From: Acetohalobium arabaticum DSM 5501
GTDB taxonomy: Bacteria; Bacillota; Halanaerobiia; Halobacteroidales; Acetohalobiaceae
Length of the DNA: 64,000 nt
Assembly (NCBI RefSeq): GCF_000144695.1
Contig: NC_014378.1
Span: 2,070,043 to 2,134,042, forward strand
Direction of reading: 5' to 3'
Of this stretch, positions 16,862-25,743 are shown piece by piece. The notes below the pieces were generated by a model. That model was given only the letters and a program-made list of their open reading frames with translations, did no database searches and was not told the DNA's origin. The translations under genes and the position numbers were made by a program. Numbering within the stretch: the stretch's first letter is position 1; each line of letters begins with the position of its first letter.

Positions 16862-17605
16862 TTACTGTAATTTATTCTCTGATGTTTCTGTCGATCGATT
16901 AATTAAATCATGTTCTTTATCTAATAAATGATTCATTCCCCGAACCAGCGTATCATCCTCTAATACACTATAGATATGATAGCCAAAGTCTTCACGATCT
17001 AGAAGGATCTCCTCTAAAACCTCAACAGTACCATAATCTTCTATTTCATGAGCCCGTTTTATTGTTTTCCGCATCATTTCTTGCAGCTTTAACTCATGTT
17101 CTAAATCATTACGCAGAAAATCTCGCATTGTATAACGTCCTTCTACCTCATGTTTTAGATAAGAAAGTTCATGCTGCGTAGTAGGATGAGCAGTTGGAAC
17201 ACATCCTAATCGAGCTACCCTTTCTCCTATCATATCAATATGATCTACAGTTTTATCACGATGTTCTTCAAGCATATGGTGTAAGCTGAAAAATGACTCT
17301 GCTCCTTCAGTCAACCAATGATGCTTATTATATTGGTGTAAAGCAACTGTCAGTGCAGACTGATGATCATCTAGCATCTGAGCCATTTCTAGTCTAACCT
17401 CATCCGACAGTCCGATACCTGCTCCTTCTTTCTTTATAGTTCTAGGCTGTTGTCTTAAAATCATTGAATGATCCGTTGTATGACCAGGCATTTGAGAATT
17501 GAATCCTGATTTATCTAAATTAAAACTTCCTTCAAAATTACTCATATTAGTTGAAATCTCTTCTATAGATTCCTGATTTGATGTTTGATATTCTCCTTCT
17601 GCCAT
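16862..17605 (-). CDS. dps: Dps-family ferritin-like protein with long N-terminal extension
   Basis: DNA-protecting, iron-storing dodecamer protein. The Dps core spans about residues 85-235, with the ferroxidase-type pattern HHWLTEG...LHHMLEEHRDKTVDHIDMIGERV. The first 80 residues are an extra acidic, Ser/Gln-rich segment absent from typical Dps (about 150-180 aa), giving 247 aa. It protects DNA by oxidising ferrous iron with peroxide. It is monocistronic, next to a truncated paralogue, indicating a past tandem duplication. Confidence 0.88.
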   Translation of the reverse strand: MAEGEYQTSNQESIEEISTNMSNFEGSFNLDKSGFNSQMPGHTTDHSMILRQQPRTIKKEGAGIGLSDEVRLEMAQMLDDHQSALTVALHQYNKHHWLTEGAESFFSLHHMLEEHRDKTVDHIDMIGERVARLGCVPTAHPTTQHELSYLKHEVEGRYTMRDFLRNDLEHELKLQEMMRKTIKRAHEIEDYGTVEVLEEILLDREDFGYHIYSVLEDDTLVRGMNHLLDKEHDLINRSTETSENKLQ

Positions 17606-17761
17606 TTTACTGCCTCCTTAAAATTATATTTAGCTTCATTATATTTATTTCTAAAAATCTTAATTAATATGTAAATTAAAGAGATAAAATTTCAAACAAT
17701 ATTTTCTAAAAAATTTAAAAATGGAGGCTAAAAGCCTCCATTAGTACAGATAATATTCAAA

Positions 17762-19240
17762 TTATTCTCTAACATACTTTGCTAATTCCTGATCAATTCC
17801 TTTTACATGATTAACTAACCATTTTGCTATTTTTCTATTAAATTTCATCATATCACCTGTATCTACTTTACCCTCTTCAAATTTTTCTTTAAACTCAACT
17901 GCATCCTGAACGAAGTTATCATGAATTTTTTTATGCTGTTTATAATCTGGATAATCAGATTCCTGCTGTAATTCTTCCTCATCACTGAAATGCTGGATAG
18001 TATAATCGGCTAAAAAATCAATAATTTCACCCATCTCTTCTTGTCCTCTATTCTCTCTATTGGCAATAATTAATTTATTAACCTGTTCAAAAAGCTGTTT
18101 ATGCTGGCAGTCGATCTTATCTATTCCTATTGAATAGCTATCATTCCAGTTAATTAGCTCAACATCGTCAGTATTAACTTCTGAATCATTGAATAATCTA
18201 CTTACTTCTGCACTCATATCTGCTAATTCATCAGAAGAATCAGAAACTACATCAAAAATACTGGCTAAAGTCTCTGACTCTTCACTTAACTCATCACTAC
18301 TTTCTACTAAATTAGAAGCAGCAGCAGCTGTCTGTTCAATCATTTCAGCTACTTCCTGGCTAGCATCTTCTATTTGAAAGAAGATCTGATTTGTCTCTTC
18401 AGCTACTACTTTACCTTCCTCAGCTTTATTCTTCACCTGTTTAATAGAACTTAATCCCTCAGCAGCTTTATTTTGAGTAGTCTCAACAATATCTATAATA
18501 TTATTAGTAGCACTGGAAGTTTCTTCTGCAAGTTCTCTAATTTCTTCTGCAACTACAGCAAATCCTTGTCCCTCTTCGCCTGCTCTGGCAGCTTCTATTG
18601 CAGCATTCAAAGCCAGTAGATTGGTCTGGTCAGCTATATTAGTAATCAACTCTATAATTTCACTAATCTGTTGAGCATTATCGTCCAATTGTTGCATTGT
18701 TTCTACTGTTTCATCTACTACCTGATTAATTTCATTAATGCTATTAATTGTTCCATCTATATTGTCCCTTCCTTGCTGTGTTTGAGCCGTTGCCTCCTCA
18801 GCAAAGCCGGTTACTTCTTCAGCACTAGCAGAGATATCTTCAATATTAGCAAGTATCTTTTCTACAAGCTCATTTGTCTTCTTTACTGCTACATTACCTT
18901 CATTGGATGAAGCAGATAATTCCTGACTATAAATAGACAAGTCATCTATTTCATCTTTAATATTTTTAATTATATTCTTATCTTTCAAATCAGCATCAAA
19001 CTCATCTACTGAATTAAGAGTCTGATTAAGCTCTTCAATAATAAATTCTCTAAACAAAAATTCAATTAAGGTAAAAATAATAACTATTTCTATAAAGATT
19101 CCTAAATACCCCATTATACTATTACTTATGTAATTACTGATTAAACTATTGATCAAATTAATTATTGGAATCCCAAATAAAAGAACTGTAATTAATCCTA
19201 ATCTACATTTCCAGGTTAAGGCAGATAACTTTTCATTCAT
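17762..19240 (-). CDS. Methyl-accepting chemotaxis protein with C-terminal hemerythrin
   Basis: A 492 aa membrane-anchored sensor. Two hydrophobic segments at about 15-65 are separated by only a short loop, so there is no large extracellular sensor domain. An MCP signalling domain (about 100-340) has the hairpin tip [26 protein letters not shown] bacteriohemerythrin domain (about 365-490) follows with di-iron ligands in [20 protein letters not shown] and NHVKGID. Oxygen bound in the cytoplasmic di-iron site is probably the signal. This would drive aerotaxis away from oxygen in an anaerobe (inference). Monocistronic. Confidence 0.94.
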   Translation of the reverse strand: MNEKLSALTWKCRLGLITVLLFGIPIINLINSLISNYISNSIMGYLGIFIEIVIIFTLIEFLFREFIIEELNQTLNSVDEFDADLKDKNIIKNIKDEIDDLSIYSQELSASSNEGNVAVKKTNELVEKILANIEDISASAEEVTGFAEEATAQTQQGRDNIDGTINSINEINQVVDETVETMQQLDDNAQQISEIIELITNIADQTNLLALNAAIEAARAGEEGQGFAVVAEEIRELAEETSSATNNIIDIVETTQNKAAEGLSSIKQVKNKAEEGKVVAEETNQIFFQIEDASQEVAEMIEQTAAAASNLVESSDELSEESETLASIFDVVSDSSDELADMSAEVSRLFNDSEVNTDDVELINWNDSYSIGIDKIDCQHKQLFEQVNKLIIANRENRGQEEMGEIIDFLADYTIQHFSDEEELQQESDYPDYKQHKKIHDNFVQDAVEFKEKFEEGKVDTGDMMKFNRKIAKWLVNHVKGIDQELAKYVRE

Positions 19241-19495
19241 TTTATTCTTTCTCTCCCTTCTTTACAGATATCCCTTATTCTACTATTACAAGAAAAAGTC
19301 AAAAATCTCCTGTCCAAATTCTGAATCAAAATAATTTCCTATTTTTACCAAAAATACTGAACTTCCAATTACTTAATAATTATTTGCTTATAAGCTGGAC
19401 ATATAGCATTTTCTATGATAACATTATAGATGTTGCCGAAGTTAAAGTTTTGGTACCAAAAATACTTAGAAGAAAGTTTACGGAGGGATTAGTTA

Positions 19496-19699
19496 GTGAT
19501 TTTATCAGGAACAGTAAAGTGGTTTGATTCTAACAAAGGTTTTGGATTTATTGAGCGACCAGACGAGGACGATGTATTTGTACATTATTCTGCAATTGCA
19601 GAAGACGGTTTCAAGGACTTAGACGAAGGTGCAGAAGTTGAATTTGAAGTAGTAGAAGGAGAAAAAGGTCCTCAAGCTGAAAATGTAGTTAAATTATAA
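19496..19699 (+). CDS. Cold-shock / CspA-family RNA chaperone
   Basis: A 67 aa single cold-shock domain with RNP1 KGFGFIERP and RNP2 DVFVHYSAI. It binds single-stranded RNA and DNA and melts RNA structure. The start is GTG at 19496 with GGAGGG upstream; residues 2-5 match the family start (MxxGTVKWF). A strong intrinsic terminator follows. About 100 bases of untranslated leader could act in cold regulation, but I see no specific element. Confidence 0.96.
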   Translation: MILSGTVKWFDSNKGFGFIERPDEDDVFVHYSAIAEDGFKDLDEGAEVEFEVVEGEKGPQAENVVKL

Positions 19700-19753
19700 T
19701 TGAAAATTATAAATTTATTATAGAGTTTAAAAACTTTGTATAAACTACATTAT

Positions 19754-19785
19754 AACCCCCAAGCAGACTTATCTGCTTGGGGGTT
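19754..19785 (+). terminator. Strong intrinsic terminator of the cold-shock gene
   Basis: 14-bp perfect stem AACCCCCAAGCAGA / TCTGCTTGGGGGTT, 4-base loop, followed by a TTATTATTTATTT-like tract. Confidence 0.9.
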
Positions 19786-19863
19786 ATTATTATTTATTTA
19801 TCCTTTTAAATGATCTTCCGGTGATATTAATAAAATAACCGGAATTATTAATAAAATATACTA

Positions 19864-19891
19864 ACATCCTGAAAACCAACTGCATATACTA
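19864..19891 (+). promoter_or_regulatory. Sigma-K-type promoter
   Basis: AC, 17 bases, CATATACTA, matching the mother-cell sigma-K consensus (AC-N17-CATANNNTA). It lies 43 bases before the next gene. Confidence 0.65.
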
Positions 19892-19933
19892 GTAATATAG
19901 AATAACTAATCTCAGCTAATAAGGAGGGAAAAT

Positions 19934-20578
19934 ATGGTTAAGAAAAAACGAAGCCGGAGCCGGAATCCAAAAAATAATTCATCAAACGATAAAGAAAAAA
20001 AATCCAACACTAATCAAACTAAACAACAAACTAATCAAAAATCAGAAACCGAAACAAAAAAGAAAAATTCTAAAAAGAAAAATAAATCTCAAGTAAAAGA
20101 AACAAAAACTCAAAATAATTTACAAAGAAAGACCTCCCCTAATAACACTTCTACTAATGTCAGCCTAACAAGTTTAATGAAGTCTAATTTAAAAGGAGTT
20201 ATATCTGATTTACGCACTTTTACAGATAATATAGAACAGATAATCAATCTAGTAAATACAATTGAGCAGATGGGACCAATTATCAAACAATTAAGCAAGA
20301 TACAGGCCCAAAATGACGGCGAATTAAATCTAGAAACTGTATTATCGCACACTAATCTTGATCTATCAAATATAAAATCAGGATCTACTGAACAAAATCC
20401 ACATAATCAACATGAAAAAAATGAATCAGATTCACGTAATCCTAAATCTTTTAATAAGAATTCTGATGATACTAACTCCCATGGCCAAAAGCATACAGAT
20501 TCTGAATCTGATGGGATCGACAAATCAGAATTAAGTGATCTTCTAGCAGAAGTATTATCGAAAAAATTATCAGAGTAA
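19934..20578 (+). CDS. Low-complexity protein, probable spore coat component
   Basis: A 214 aa protein of unknown family. Residues 1-75 are Lys/Asn/Ser/Thr-rich with KKKNSKKK-like runs. Residues about 80-125 form a conserved-looking helical stretch (SLMKSNLKGVISDLRTF...INLVNTIEQMGPIIKQL). The rest is polar with His/Asn/Ser and an acidic end. GGAGGG lies before the ATG, a sigma-K-type promoter upstream, and a strong terminator after. Composition and promoter suggest a late-sporulation coat protein; there is no direct homology evidence. Confidence 0.75.
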   Translation: MVKKKRSRSRNPKNNSSNDKEKKSNTNQTKQQTNQKSETETKKKNSKKKNKSQVKETKTQNNLQRKTSPNNTSTNVSLTSLMKSNLKGVISDLRTFTDNIEQIINLVNTIEQMGPIIKQLSKIQAQNDGELNLETVLSHTNLDLSNIKSGSTEQNPHNQHEKNESDSRNPKSFNKNSDDTNSHGQKHTDSESDGIDKSELSDLLAEVLSKKLSE

Positions 20579-20587
20579 TTAAAGCAA

Positions 20588-20619
20588 AAGCGGCAAGGTC
20601 GAAACCAACCTTGCCGCTT
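20588..20619. terminator. Bidirectional terminator
   Basis: 12-bp stem AAGCGGCAAGGT / ACCTTGCCGCTT, 8-base loop, T-rich on the plus side (CATTTTTATTTT). It is shared with the convergent subtilase gene. Confidence 0.85.
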
Positions 20620-20629
20620 CATTTTTATT

Positions 20630-21841
20630 TTAATTTTGTTTCTTCAATATTTCTATTGTTTCAGCTGCATTAACTAAACCTGATCCCTGTTTTGCCGAAT
20701 CAATAGAGTCTAATAAAACAGCTCCTTCTTTTATAGCCTCTTTAATTTTAGCTGGTGTTAGATTATCAAATTTGCCAAGTATTAAAGCAGTAATACCTGT
20801 TACATGAGGAGCAGCCATTGATGTACCGTCAAGTTTATTAAATTGCCCATTCTTCCAAGTAGATTGAACATCAACCCCAGGGGCAAGAACATCTAAATTA
20901 CTACCATAATTACTGAAGTCAGCAAGTTTTTTATCTTCATTTACTGCTCCAACAGCAATCACTTCTGGATAACGAGCTGGAAAATCAACTGTAGTAGCAC
21001 CATCATTACCGGCTGCTGCTACCATTGTAATTCCAGCTTCATAAGTTTTAACAATTGCCTCCTGCAAAGTATCATTACCTTTATCAACTCCAAAACTCAT
21101 ATTCAAAACCTGCAAATCATTATCAATGCTCCACTGTAAGGCTTCAATTAAGGAAGACATTTTAGCAGAACCATCTTTGTCAAATGCCTTAACTGGATAT
21201 AATTTAATAGCAGGAGCTACTCCTACTATTCCTCTTCCATTCTTACGCGCAGCTATTGTTCCAGCAACATGAGTGCCATGTCCATTTTGGTCTTCAGGCT
21301 GTTGGGCAGAATTAATTGGATTATAACCTGAATTAATAGGCGATAGATCAAAGTGATTTAAATCAATTCCAGTATCAATAATGCCAACTTTAGCTTTTAG
21401 CTCAGACCAAGCATCTGAAGCATTAATTTCTTCTATTCCCCAGGGAATAAAATCTCCGGATGATGATTTAATTTCTAAAGTTAAGTCTTCATCTACTCTC
21501 CTTACTCCAGGCATAGATTCAACTTCAGCTAGATGGTCTTCATCTTCTAATTGACAAGCAACGCCATTAATCAAAGGTAATTTCTTTTTCAGCTGTCCCA
21601 TTTCTCTCTGTAATTCTACCTTCTCTTGTAATTCATTTTCATTTAATTGATGATCATGAACTATTATATAATCTGATAAATTCTTTTTCTTAGAGTTATT
21701 TCTTCTGCGGCTAGGATTACTGGCTCGAGAACTATCTTTTTGTCGCCTAGAGTAACTTCCAAAATCAAATCCATTATTCCCAGTTATCTGCTGTAAAATG
21801 AGAATTGTAATTAAAGTTTCTATCGGATCAGCTAAAGACAT
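20630..21841 (-). CDS. Subtilisin-like serine protease, module A
   Basis: Family S8 protease, about 403 aa. The catalytic triad is visible: Asp in IIDTGIDLNH, His in NGHGTHVAGT, Ser in GTSMAAPH. An inhibitor-like prodomain spans about 55-125. There is no classical signal peptide. Instead residues 3-20 are ADPIETLITILILQQIT, a hydrophobic tag shared with the neighbouring micro-proteins (DADPVVILIVILILQQV). An ATG at 21841 or a TTG one codon earlier are both near AAGGAGGG. It is divergent from the micro-protein genes. A paralogue is at 25744-27015. Probably a sporulation protease (context). Confidence 0.92.
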   Translation of the reverse strand: MSLADPIETLITILILQQITGNNGFDFGSYSRRQKDSSRASNPSRRRNNSKKKNLSDYIIVHDHQLNENELQEKVELQREMGQLKKKLPLINGVACQLEDEDHLAEVESMPGVRRVDEDLTLEIKSSSGDFIPWGIEEINASDAWSELKAKVGIIDTGIDLNHFDLSPINSGYNPINSAQQPEDQNGHGTHVAGTIAARKNGRGIVGVAPAIKLYPVKAFDKDGSAKMSSLIEALQWSIDNDLQVLNMSFGVDKGNDTLQEAIVKTYEAGITMVAAAGNDGATTVDFPARYPEVIAVGAVNEDKKLADFSNYGSNLDVLAPGVDVQSTWKNGQFNKLDGTSMAAPHVTGITALILGKFDNLTPAKIKEAIKEGAVLLDSIDSAKQGSGLVNAAETIEILKKQN

Positions 21842-21874
21842 CAATTAACTCCCTCCTTAGAATTAAGTCTAATA

Positions 21875-21904
21875 TATACTATGCTAACTATTACTAAATC
21901 GGGA
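21875..21904 (-). promoter_or_regulatory. Conserved promoter block, subtilase A
   Basis: Minus-strand CATAGTATA preceded at 17 bases by CC-GATTTAG. The block TCCCGATTTAGTAAT...CATANTATA is conserved in front of the second subtilase. It resembles mother-cell sigma-K/E promoters with CC in place of AC. Confidence 0.5.
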
Positions 21905-21933
21905 GTCAATTTAAAATATAATTAAAGTAACTA

Positions 21934-22047
21934 ATGGAAAACCAAAACAACCCTTTTGGTGGTCAAATCGATATTGAACTACTTTTAAGCAGTATACTTC
22001 CATTTCTCTTCTTTTTCTTCTTCAGACGTTTCTTCAGAAGATATTAA
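21934..22047 (+). CDS. Hydrophobic Phe/Arg-ended micro-protein
   Basis: 37 aa beginning MENQNNPFGGQ, then a hydrophobic helix (LLLSSILPFLFFFFF) and a basic end RRFFRRY. This is a plausible single-pass membrane peptide. Its ribosome site is weak, but it is followed by a strong terminator, which supports transcription. There is no equivalent in module B. It is similar in style to small sporulation membrane proteins; no family recognised. Confidence 0.45.
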   Translation: MENQNNPFGGQIDIELLLSSILPFLFFFFFRRFFRRY

Positions 22048-22082
22048 AAAAATATATTTGAAATCCAATTAAACTACTTTTT

Positions 22083-22112
22083 AATCAGAGCTACTTTATT
22101 GTAGCTCTGATT
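22083..22112 (+). terminator. Strong intrinsic terminator
   Basis: 12-bp perfect stem AATCAGAGCTAC / GTAGCTCTGATT, 6-base loop, then TTTTC. It lies after the 37-aa micro-protein frame. Confidence 0.85.
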
Positions 22113-22201
22113 TTTTCAATTAACATATAAGACAGTTCAATCCTTTTGAAGCTGTTATCAAAACATTCCCTAATCTTTTTTTATATGAATAATAGAATTG
22201 C

Positions 22202-22229
22202 ACGATTAAGGTCAAACTTACATACTATA
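22202..22229 (+). promoter_or_regulatory. Sigma-K-type promoter
   Basis: AC, 17 bases, CATACTATA, with GATTA after the AC as in module B. It precedes the 47-aa micro-protein gene. Confidence 0.7.
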
Positions 22230-22274
22230 TTATTGAGTGAAATTAAAAACGCTTATGAGAGAGGAGGAGTAATA

Positions 22275-22418
22275 ATGCAAGAAGAATCCTTCGGATTTGA
22301 ATCTGCTGAATTAGAGCGCTACTTCGGCAGCTTTTTTCAAATACTAATCTGGGTCTTTGCTTTTATAATTATTTTTGATCACTTCGGTGGCGGCTTTGGC
22401 GGATTATTTAATGAATAA
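22275..22418 (+). CDS. Gly/Phe-ended membrane micro-protein
   Basis: 47 aa: acidic N-terminus (MQEESFGFESAELERYF), one hydrophobic helix (FFQILIWVFAFIIIF), then a GGGFGGLFNE tail. The start is ATG 22275 with GAGGAGG upstream; the longer in-frame version has no ribosome site. The tail resembles the 61-aa protein at 27765 (GGGFGGLFGEE). The sigma-K-type promoter and company suggest a sporulation membrane or coat peptide of the YjcZ style. The corresponding gene is deleted in module B. Confidence 0.75.
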   Translation: MQEESFGFESAELERYFGSFFQILIWVFAFIIIFDHFGGGFGGLFNE

Positions 22419-22476
22419 TCAAATTATAGATAAAATAACTGAATCAATTTTTGATCTATTCTAACATATAAGGCTC

Positions 22477-22504
22477 ACAATCCTAACTCCAAAGACATAT
22501 TATA
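22477..22504 (+). promoter_or_regulatory. Sigma-K-type promoter
   Basis: AC, 17 bases, CATATTATA; nearly identical in sequence and spacing to 27243-27270 in module B. Confidence 0.7.
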
Positions 22505-22587
22505 TTATGAAAATTATAAATCAAAACCAAGTTTGAATCTACATTTTAATACTAATACCTTTAAAACAAAGAAAGGAGGTATTCCCA

Positions 22588-22698
22588 ATGCCAGGAGGAT
22601 TTGATTATTTCGACGCTGACCCTGTTGTAATCTTAATCGTCATTCTCATCTTACAACAGGTTGGAAAAGGTGTTTTCAGTCATCACTATGACTATTAA
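22588..22698 (+). CDS. Micro-protein with DP-LI-ILxLQQ hydrophobic motif (A)
   Basis: 36 aa, starting MPGGFDYFDADPVV followed by hydrophobic ILIVILILQQV and a short polar tail. AAAGGAGGT sits 8 bases before the ATG. The paralogue at 27348 is nearly identical. The DP-x3-LI-x-ILILQQ signature recurs at the N-terminus of both subtilases in this region, which points to a shared membrane or assembly site. It is in the YjcZ/sporulation-peptide size class; function unknown. Confidence 0.82.
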   Translation: MPGGFDYFDADPVVILIVILILQQVGKGVFSHHYDY

Positions 22699-22754
22699 AC
22701 AATAACTCGCTAATTCTAAATTGATATTTTCAAAAAAGAAAGGAGGTTAAAAAG

Positions 22755-22874
22755 ATGCCTGGACATGATCATGATTTATGCGGCTGCGGCTGCTATATTG
22801 AATTAATTTTGGTGGTCTTTCTAATTAGCTGCCTCTGCCGTGGAGGAGTATTTGGATTCTTCGATGCAGACTAA
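22755..22874 (+). CDS. Cys-rich hydrophobic micro-protein (A)
   Basis: 39 aa: MPGHDHDLCGCGCYIEL, hydrophobic ILVVFLISCLC, then RGGVFGFFDAD. Five cysteines around one membrane-length helix suggest disulfide cross-linking in the coat or metal binding. AAAGGAGG lies upstream. The paralogue at 27509 keeps all five cysteines. It forms an operon with the previous micro-protein and is followed by a hairpin terminator. Confidence 0.82.
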   Translation: MPGHDHDLCGCGCYIELILVVFLISCLCRGGVFGFFDAD

Positions 22875-22892
22875 ATAATAGATAATTAAGTT

Positions 22893-22930
22893 AAAACAGT
22901 TAGGGTTAGAAGAACTAGCCCTGACTGTTT
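22893..22930 (+). terminator. Terminator after micro-protein operon A
   Basis: Imperfect stem AAACAGTTAGGGTTAG / ACTAGCCCTGACTGTTT. The equivalent at 27642-27674 is perfect. Confidence 0.7.
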
Positions 22931-22964
22931 CTATCCTTATAAATAATTGAAAGGAAAGATTACT

Positions 22965-23573
22965 TTGTCAAATTATAACCAAATTAAAAACTTTTATCGA
23001 AAACGATATTCAAGTTCTAATAAGTCACATAAGGCAGTGGGATGGGAATCTGAACAGAAACAATACAAGAGATTTAAAGCTTTAATCAAAAATTTTGATC
23101 AAGAATTACTTAAAAAAGAAAGTATTGTAGATTTTGGTTGTGGATTAGCCGATTTATTACCCTGGTTACAGAAAAGAAGCTTGGCAGAAAAATATATAGG
23201 AGTAGATATAATGGAAGAGTTTTTAAAGGATAATAGAAAAAAATTCCCTGAATTCAGATTCATTGATACAGGGTCCTTCTTAAAAAAGCCACAAAAGTAC
23301 GGCTTTATAGTAGCAAGCGGTGTCTTTACATTATCCTGGGGACAGAATCACCGTAAACAGATTAAAGATATGATCAAAAGACTTTACAATAAATCATACC
23401 ATGGCTTTTCCTTTAATATGATAAGTTCTTTTTATCCTAAGACTAAAAAGAATTACTACTACTTTAATCCATTAAAAATGGGTGAATTCTGCACATCAAT
23501 AACTGAAAGATTAATTATTGATTGTAGCTATTTGCCAGAAGATTTTACAATTACCCTATTTAAGAATAGTTAA
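22965..23573 (+). CDS. SAM-dependent methyltransferase
   Basis: 202 aa class I methyltransferase with SAM motif I VDFGCGLADLL (about 65-75) and motif II-like GVDIMEEF. The start is TTG 22965 with AAAGGAAAG about 7 bases upstream; an earlier TTG (22947) lacks a ribosome site. Its substrate is unknown. It lies in the sporulation block behind the micro-protein terminator, so it is probably separately expressed. Related UbiE/Trm-like folds are broad, so I do not assign a function. Confidence 0.8.
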   Translation: MSNYNQIKNFYRKRYSSSNKSHKAVGWESEQKQYKRFKALIKNFDQELLKKESIVDFGCGLADLLPWLQKRSLAEKYIGVDIMEEFLKDNRKKFPEFRFIDTGSFLKKPQKYGFIVASGVFTLSWGQNHRKQIKDMIKRLYNKSYHGFSFNMISSFYPKTKKNYYYFNPLKMGEFCTSITERLIIDCSYLPEDFTITLFKNS

Positions 23574-23616
23574 AGAAGACAGCCCGTTAATAATAAGCTG
23601 TCCTCTAACTATGGAT

Positions 23617-25032
23617 TTAATGTGTAGTAGGCTGCGGCTCTTCATTCTCTTTCTCCATAAAATTAATATTAGATTCCGATACTGGATCTGCACCTAATTG
23701 TGGATAACCAGCATAATCCACGCCTAATACTTTAGCCAACTCCTGGTCTACAGAGACCAGGTCCTTACGATTTAGTTGGGCTAAATCAGTCTTTCCTAAT
23801 GAATAAGCAGTTAACTTCATTTCTTCTAGACATGACTTCAAAAATTTAGCCAGATGTTCTGCAGCTTCCTCTACATCTAAATCTTCCTTGAATTTTCCTA
23901 GATATAACGGGATCTGAGGCGGCGGTTCCTGAGGTAAGGCCTTAGACATCTGCGTCTGCAAAAGAGCCATTAATGCAATTGAGCCGATATAAACAGCATC
24001 TGCTCCCAAAGCTAAAGCCTTTAGAAAATGTCCCGGCGTCGTTAAGCCACCAGAAGCAATAACTGAAACTCGATCTTTAACTCCCTTTTCTTCTAAAAAT
24101 TTCACTGCTCGTGATAAAGCATAAAGCGTCGGCAGCCCGACATCATCCTGTAAGGTAGTAGGACCACCGTGGGTACCAGCCTCAGCGCCGTCAATTACTA
24201 CATAGTCAACCCCGGCTTTGACAGCTATCTCCAATTCCTGTTCTAAATAATGGGTTGCACAGAACTTGAGTCCCACTGGTACTCCATACTCATCTCTAAG
24301 CTGCTGGACAATCTCGAAAAAGTCAGACGGCTGCTTCATTTCTGACAAGCGGGTATGAATGACCGCCTTCTCTCCTGGCTCCAGATCCTTAGCCTGACGC
24401 AGATCTTCGCCGATCTGAGTAGGAGACATTCCCATCGGTGCTGCTGCCTGCGCTCCCTGTCCTAGCTGAATTTCGATTGCATCCAACCGGCTTAGCTGTT
24501 CAGGCTGATTCATCCAGCCGCCGCGGTTATACTGACCGATAAAGTAGTCTGCTTCCTCTCGTTCCTCATCAATTAATGGTGCCTCACCGGAGTTAGTAGC
24601 CGTTCCAGCCATGGCAGAAGCTCTGGCTAAAGCTACTTTAGCATTTAAACTCAAAGCTCCGCCGTAAGACATCCCGGCTAATAGAATCGGCAGTTCTAAT
24701 TTAAGAGGGTTTTCAGCCTGAGGACCAATAGTCGTTTTAGTCTGAATCTGTACTCCATCCTGAGTTGGTAGTTTAAATAAATGAACCGGATTTAAAAATA
24801 GTTTCTGCCATTCAGATTGAACATTAGGACTACCTAACGGTCGTTCAATGGGCTTACCGGATTCAGCCCGCATTCCGGCTTCTATAATTGCTTTTGGACT
24901 CAATTTCTTCATAATAGTAATAAAAGAAAATAGATTTTCTGTATAGGGCTCCTGCATCATCCGATTCATCATATGATCCATCATATTATCCATCATACCC
25001 ATCATTATTTTATTCATTAACTTTTTAAACAT
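23617..25032 (-). CDS. FMN-binding glutamate-synthase-like protein with Met-rich N-terminus
   Basis: 471 aa with the FMN domain of the glutamate synthase large subunit (about 80-420): LLAGMSYGGALSLNAK, GVDYVVIDGAEAGTHGGP and VIASGGLTTPGHFLKALALGADAVYIG. There is no glutaminase domain. The first 27 residues contain ten methionines in MM pairs with Asp/His, which could bind metal. Stand-alone members occur in many sporeformers with unknown substrate. It is downstream of two small coat-type genes on the same strand, so it may be co-expressed during sporulation. Confidence 0.87.
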   Translation of the reverse strand: MFKKLMNKIMMGMMDNMMDHMMNRMMQEPYTENLFSFITIMKKLSPKAIIEAGMRAESGKPIERPLGSPNVQSEWQKLFLNPVHLFKLPTQDGVQIQTKTTIGPQAENPLKLELPILLAGMSYGGALSLNAKVALARASAMAGTATNSGEAPLIDEEREEADYFIGQYNRGGWMNQPEQLSRLDAIEIQLGQGAQAAAPMGMSPTQIGEDLRQAKDLEPGEKAVIHTRLSEMKQPSDFFEIVQQLRDEYGVPVGLKFCATHYLEQELEIAVKAGVDYVVIDGAEAGTHGGPTTLQDDVGLPTLYALSRAVKFLEEKGVKDRVSVIASGGLTTPGHFLKALALGADAVYIGSIALMALLQTQMSKALPQEPPPQIPLYLGKFKEDLDVEEAAEHLAKFLKSCLEEMKLTAYSLGKTDLAQLNRKDLVSVDQELAKVLGVDYAGYPQLGADPVSESNINFMEKENEEPQPTTH

Positions 25033-25070
25033 CTGATTCCTCCTTTCTTAACTGCTAACCCTTAAATTAC

Positions 25071-25355
25071 TTACTCAACAGGTTCTATTTTGTCATCCTT
25101 TAATCCTTTCTGCTCCCAGCTAATAATTTCACTCTCTATCTCCTGCTGACTGGCTGTAGTTACCTCAGACCATCCTTTTGTTTGCATCAAATTAAATAAT
25201 TCAGTATGCAGCACTTCCATATCTTTATTTAGATCATGAAATACTTCCCGCAGTGATTTATTAGCCGCTTCTAATTCTGATTTAGTATAAGTCTGAATTA
25301 ACTGCTCCATCATAATCAACATATCTCTTGCCATTTCTTTATCTTGCAGATTCAT
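25071..25355 (-). CDS. CotF-like spore coat protein
   Basis: 94 aa helical protein matching the coat F/ferritin-like small family: DKEMARDMLIMMEQLI...LREVFHDLNKDMEVLHTELFNLMQTKGW. This includes the hallmark LFNLMQxKGW. It is predicted to be in the spore coat, assembled by the mother cell. It sits 21 bases downstream of another small helical coat-type gene and upstream of the FMN protein on the same strand. Confidence 0.85.
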   Translation of the reverse strand: MNLQDKEMARDMLIMMEQLIQTYTKSELEAANKSLREVFHDLNKDMEVLHTELFNLMQTKGWSEVTTASQQEIESEIISWEQKGLKDDKIEPVE

Positions 25356-25376
25356 TTTTTATCCTCCCTAATTAGA

Positions 25377-25583
25377 TTAATGTTCCTGCCCATTGAAGTT
25401 TCGTAGTTGATTCAATAATGTTTGCAGCTGATTTTGATGGGCCTGTTCGGCTTCCTGAAAGATATTATTTAATTCAGTATCCTGTACCTGTTGCTGATAA
25501 TTTTTGCATTTTTTTAATGCTAGAGCAATAATATTCATCTGATTCTTAATCTTCTTTAATTCCATCTGAGTTAACTGTTCCAT
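25377..25583 (-). CDS. Small helical coat-associated protein
   Basis: 68 aa, almost wholly helical, starting MEQLTQMELKKIKNQMNII and containing ALALKKCKNYQQQ and HQNQLQTLLNQL. ATG 25583 is preceded by AAGGAGGG at 8 bases; a longer frame would start inside other sequence. It is similar in style to small proteins that accompany CotF-type genes. It is first in the likely operon with the CotF-like gene and the FMN protein. Confidence 0.75.
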   Translation of the reverse strand: MEQLTQMELKKIKNQMNIIALALKKCKNYQQQVQDTELNNIFQEAEQAHQNQLQTLLNQLRNFNGQEH

Positions 25584-25704
25584 ATTGAGTTCCCTCCTTA
25601 TCATTACTATCACCTAAAAGACAGCTTATTATATAAAACATTTAGTTACAATTAATGTTAAAACAAATAGTAATAAAAATAGAATTAATTAAATATATAT
25701 TAAA

Positions 25705-25736
25705 TAGCGGTAAGGTTAGGTCTAACCTTACCGCTA
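25705..25736. terminator. Terminator of subtilase B
   Basis: 15-bp perfect stem TAGCGGTAAGGTTAG / CTAACCTTACCGCTA with a 2-base centre, just after the subtilase stop on the minus strand. Confidence 0.8.
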
Positions 25737-25743
25737 AAGAGTC

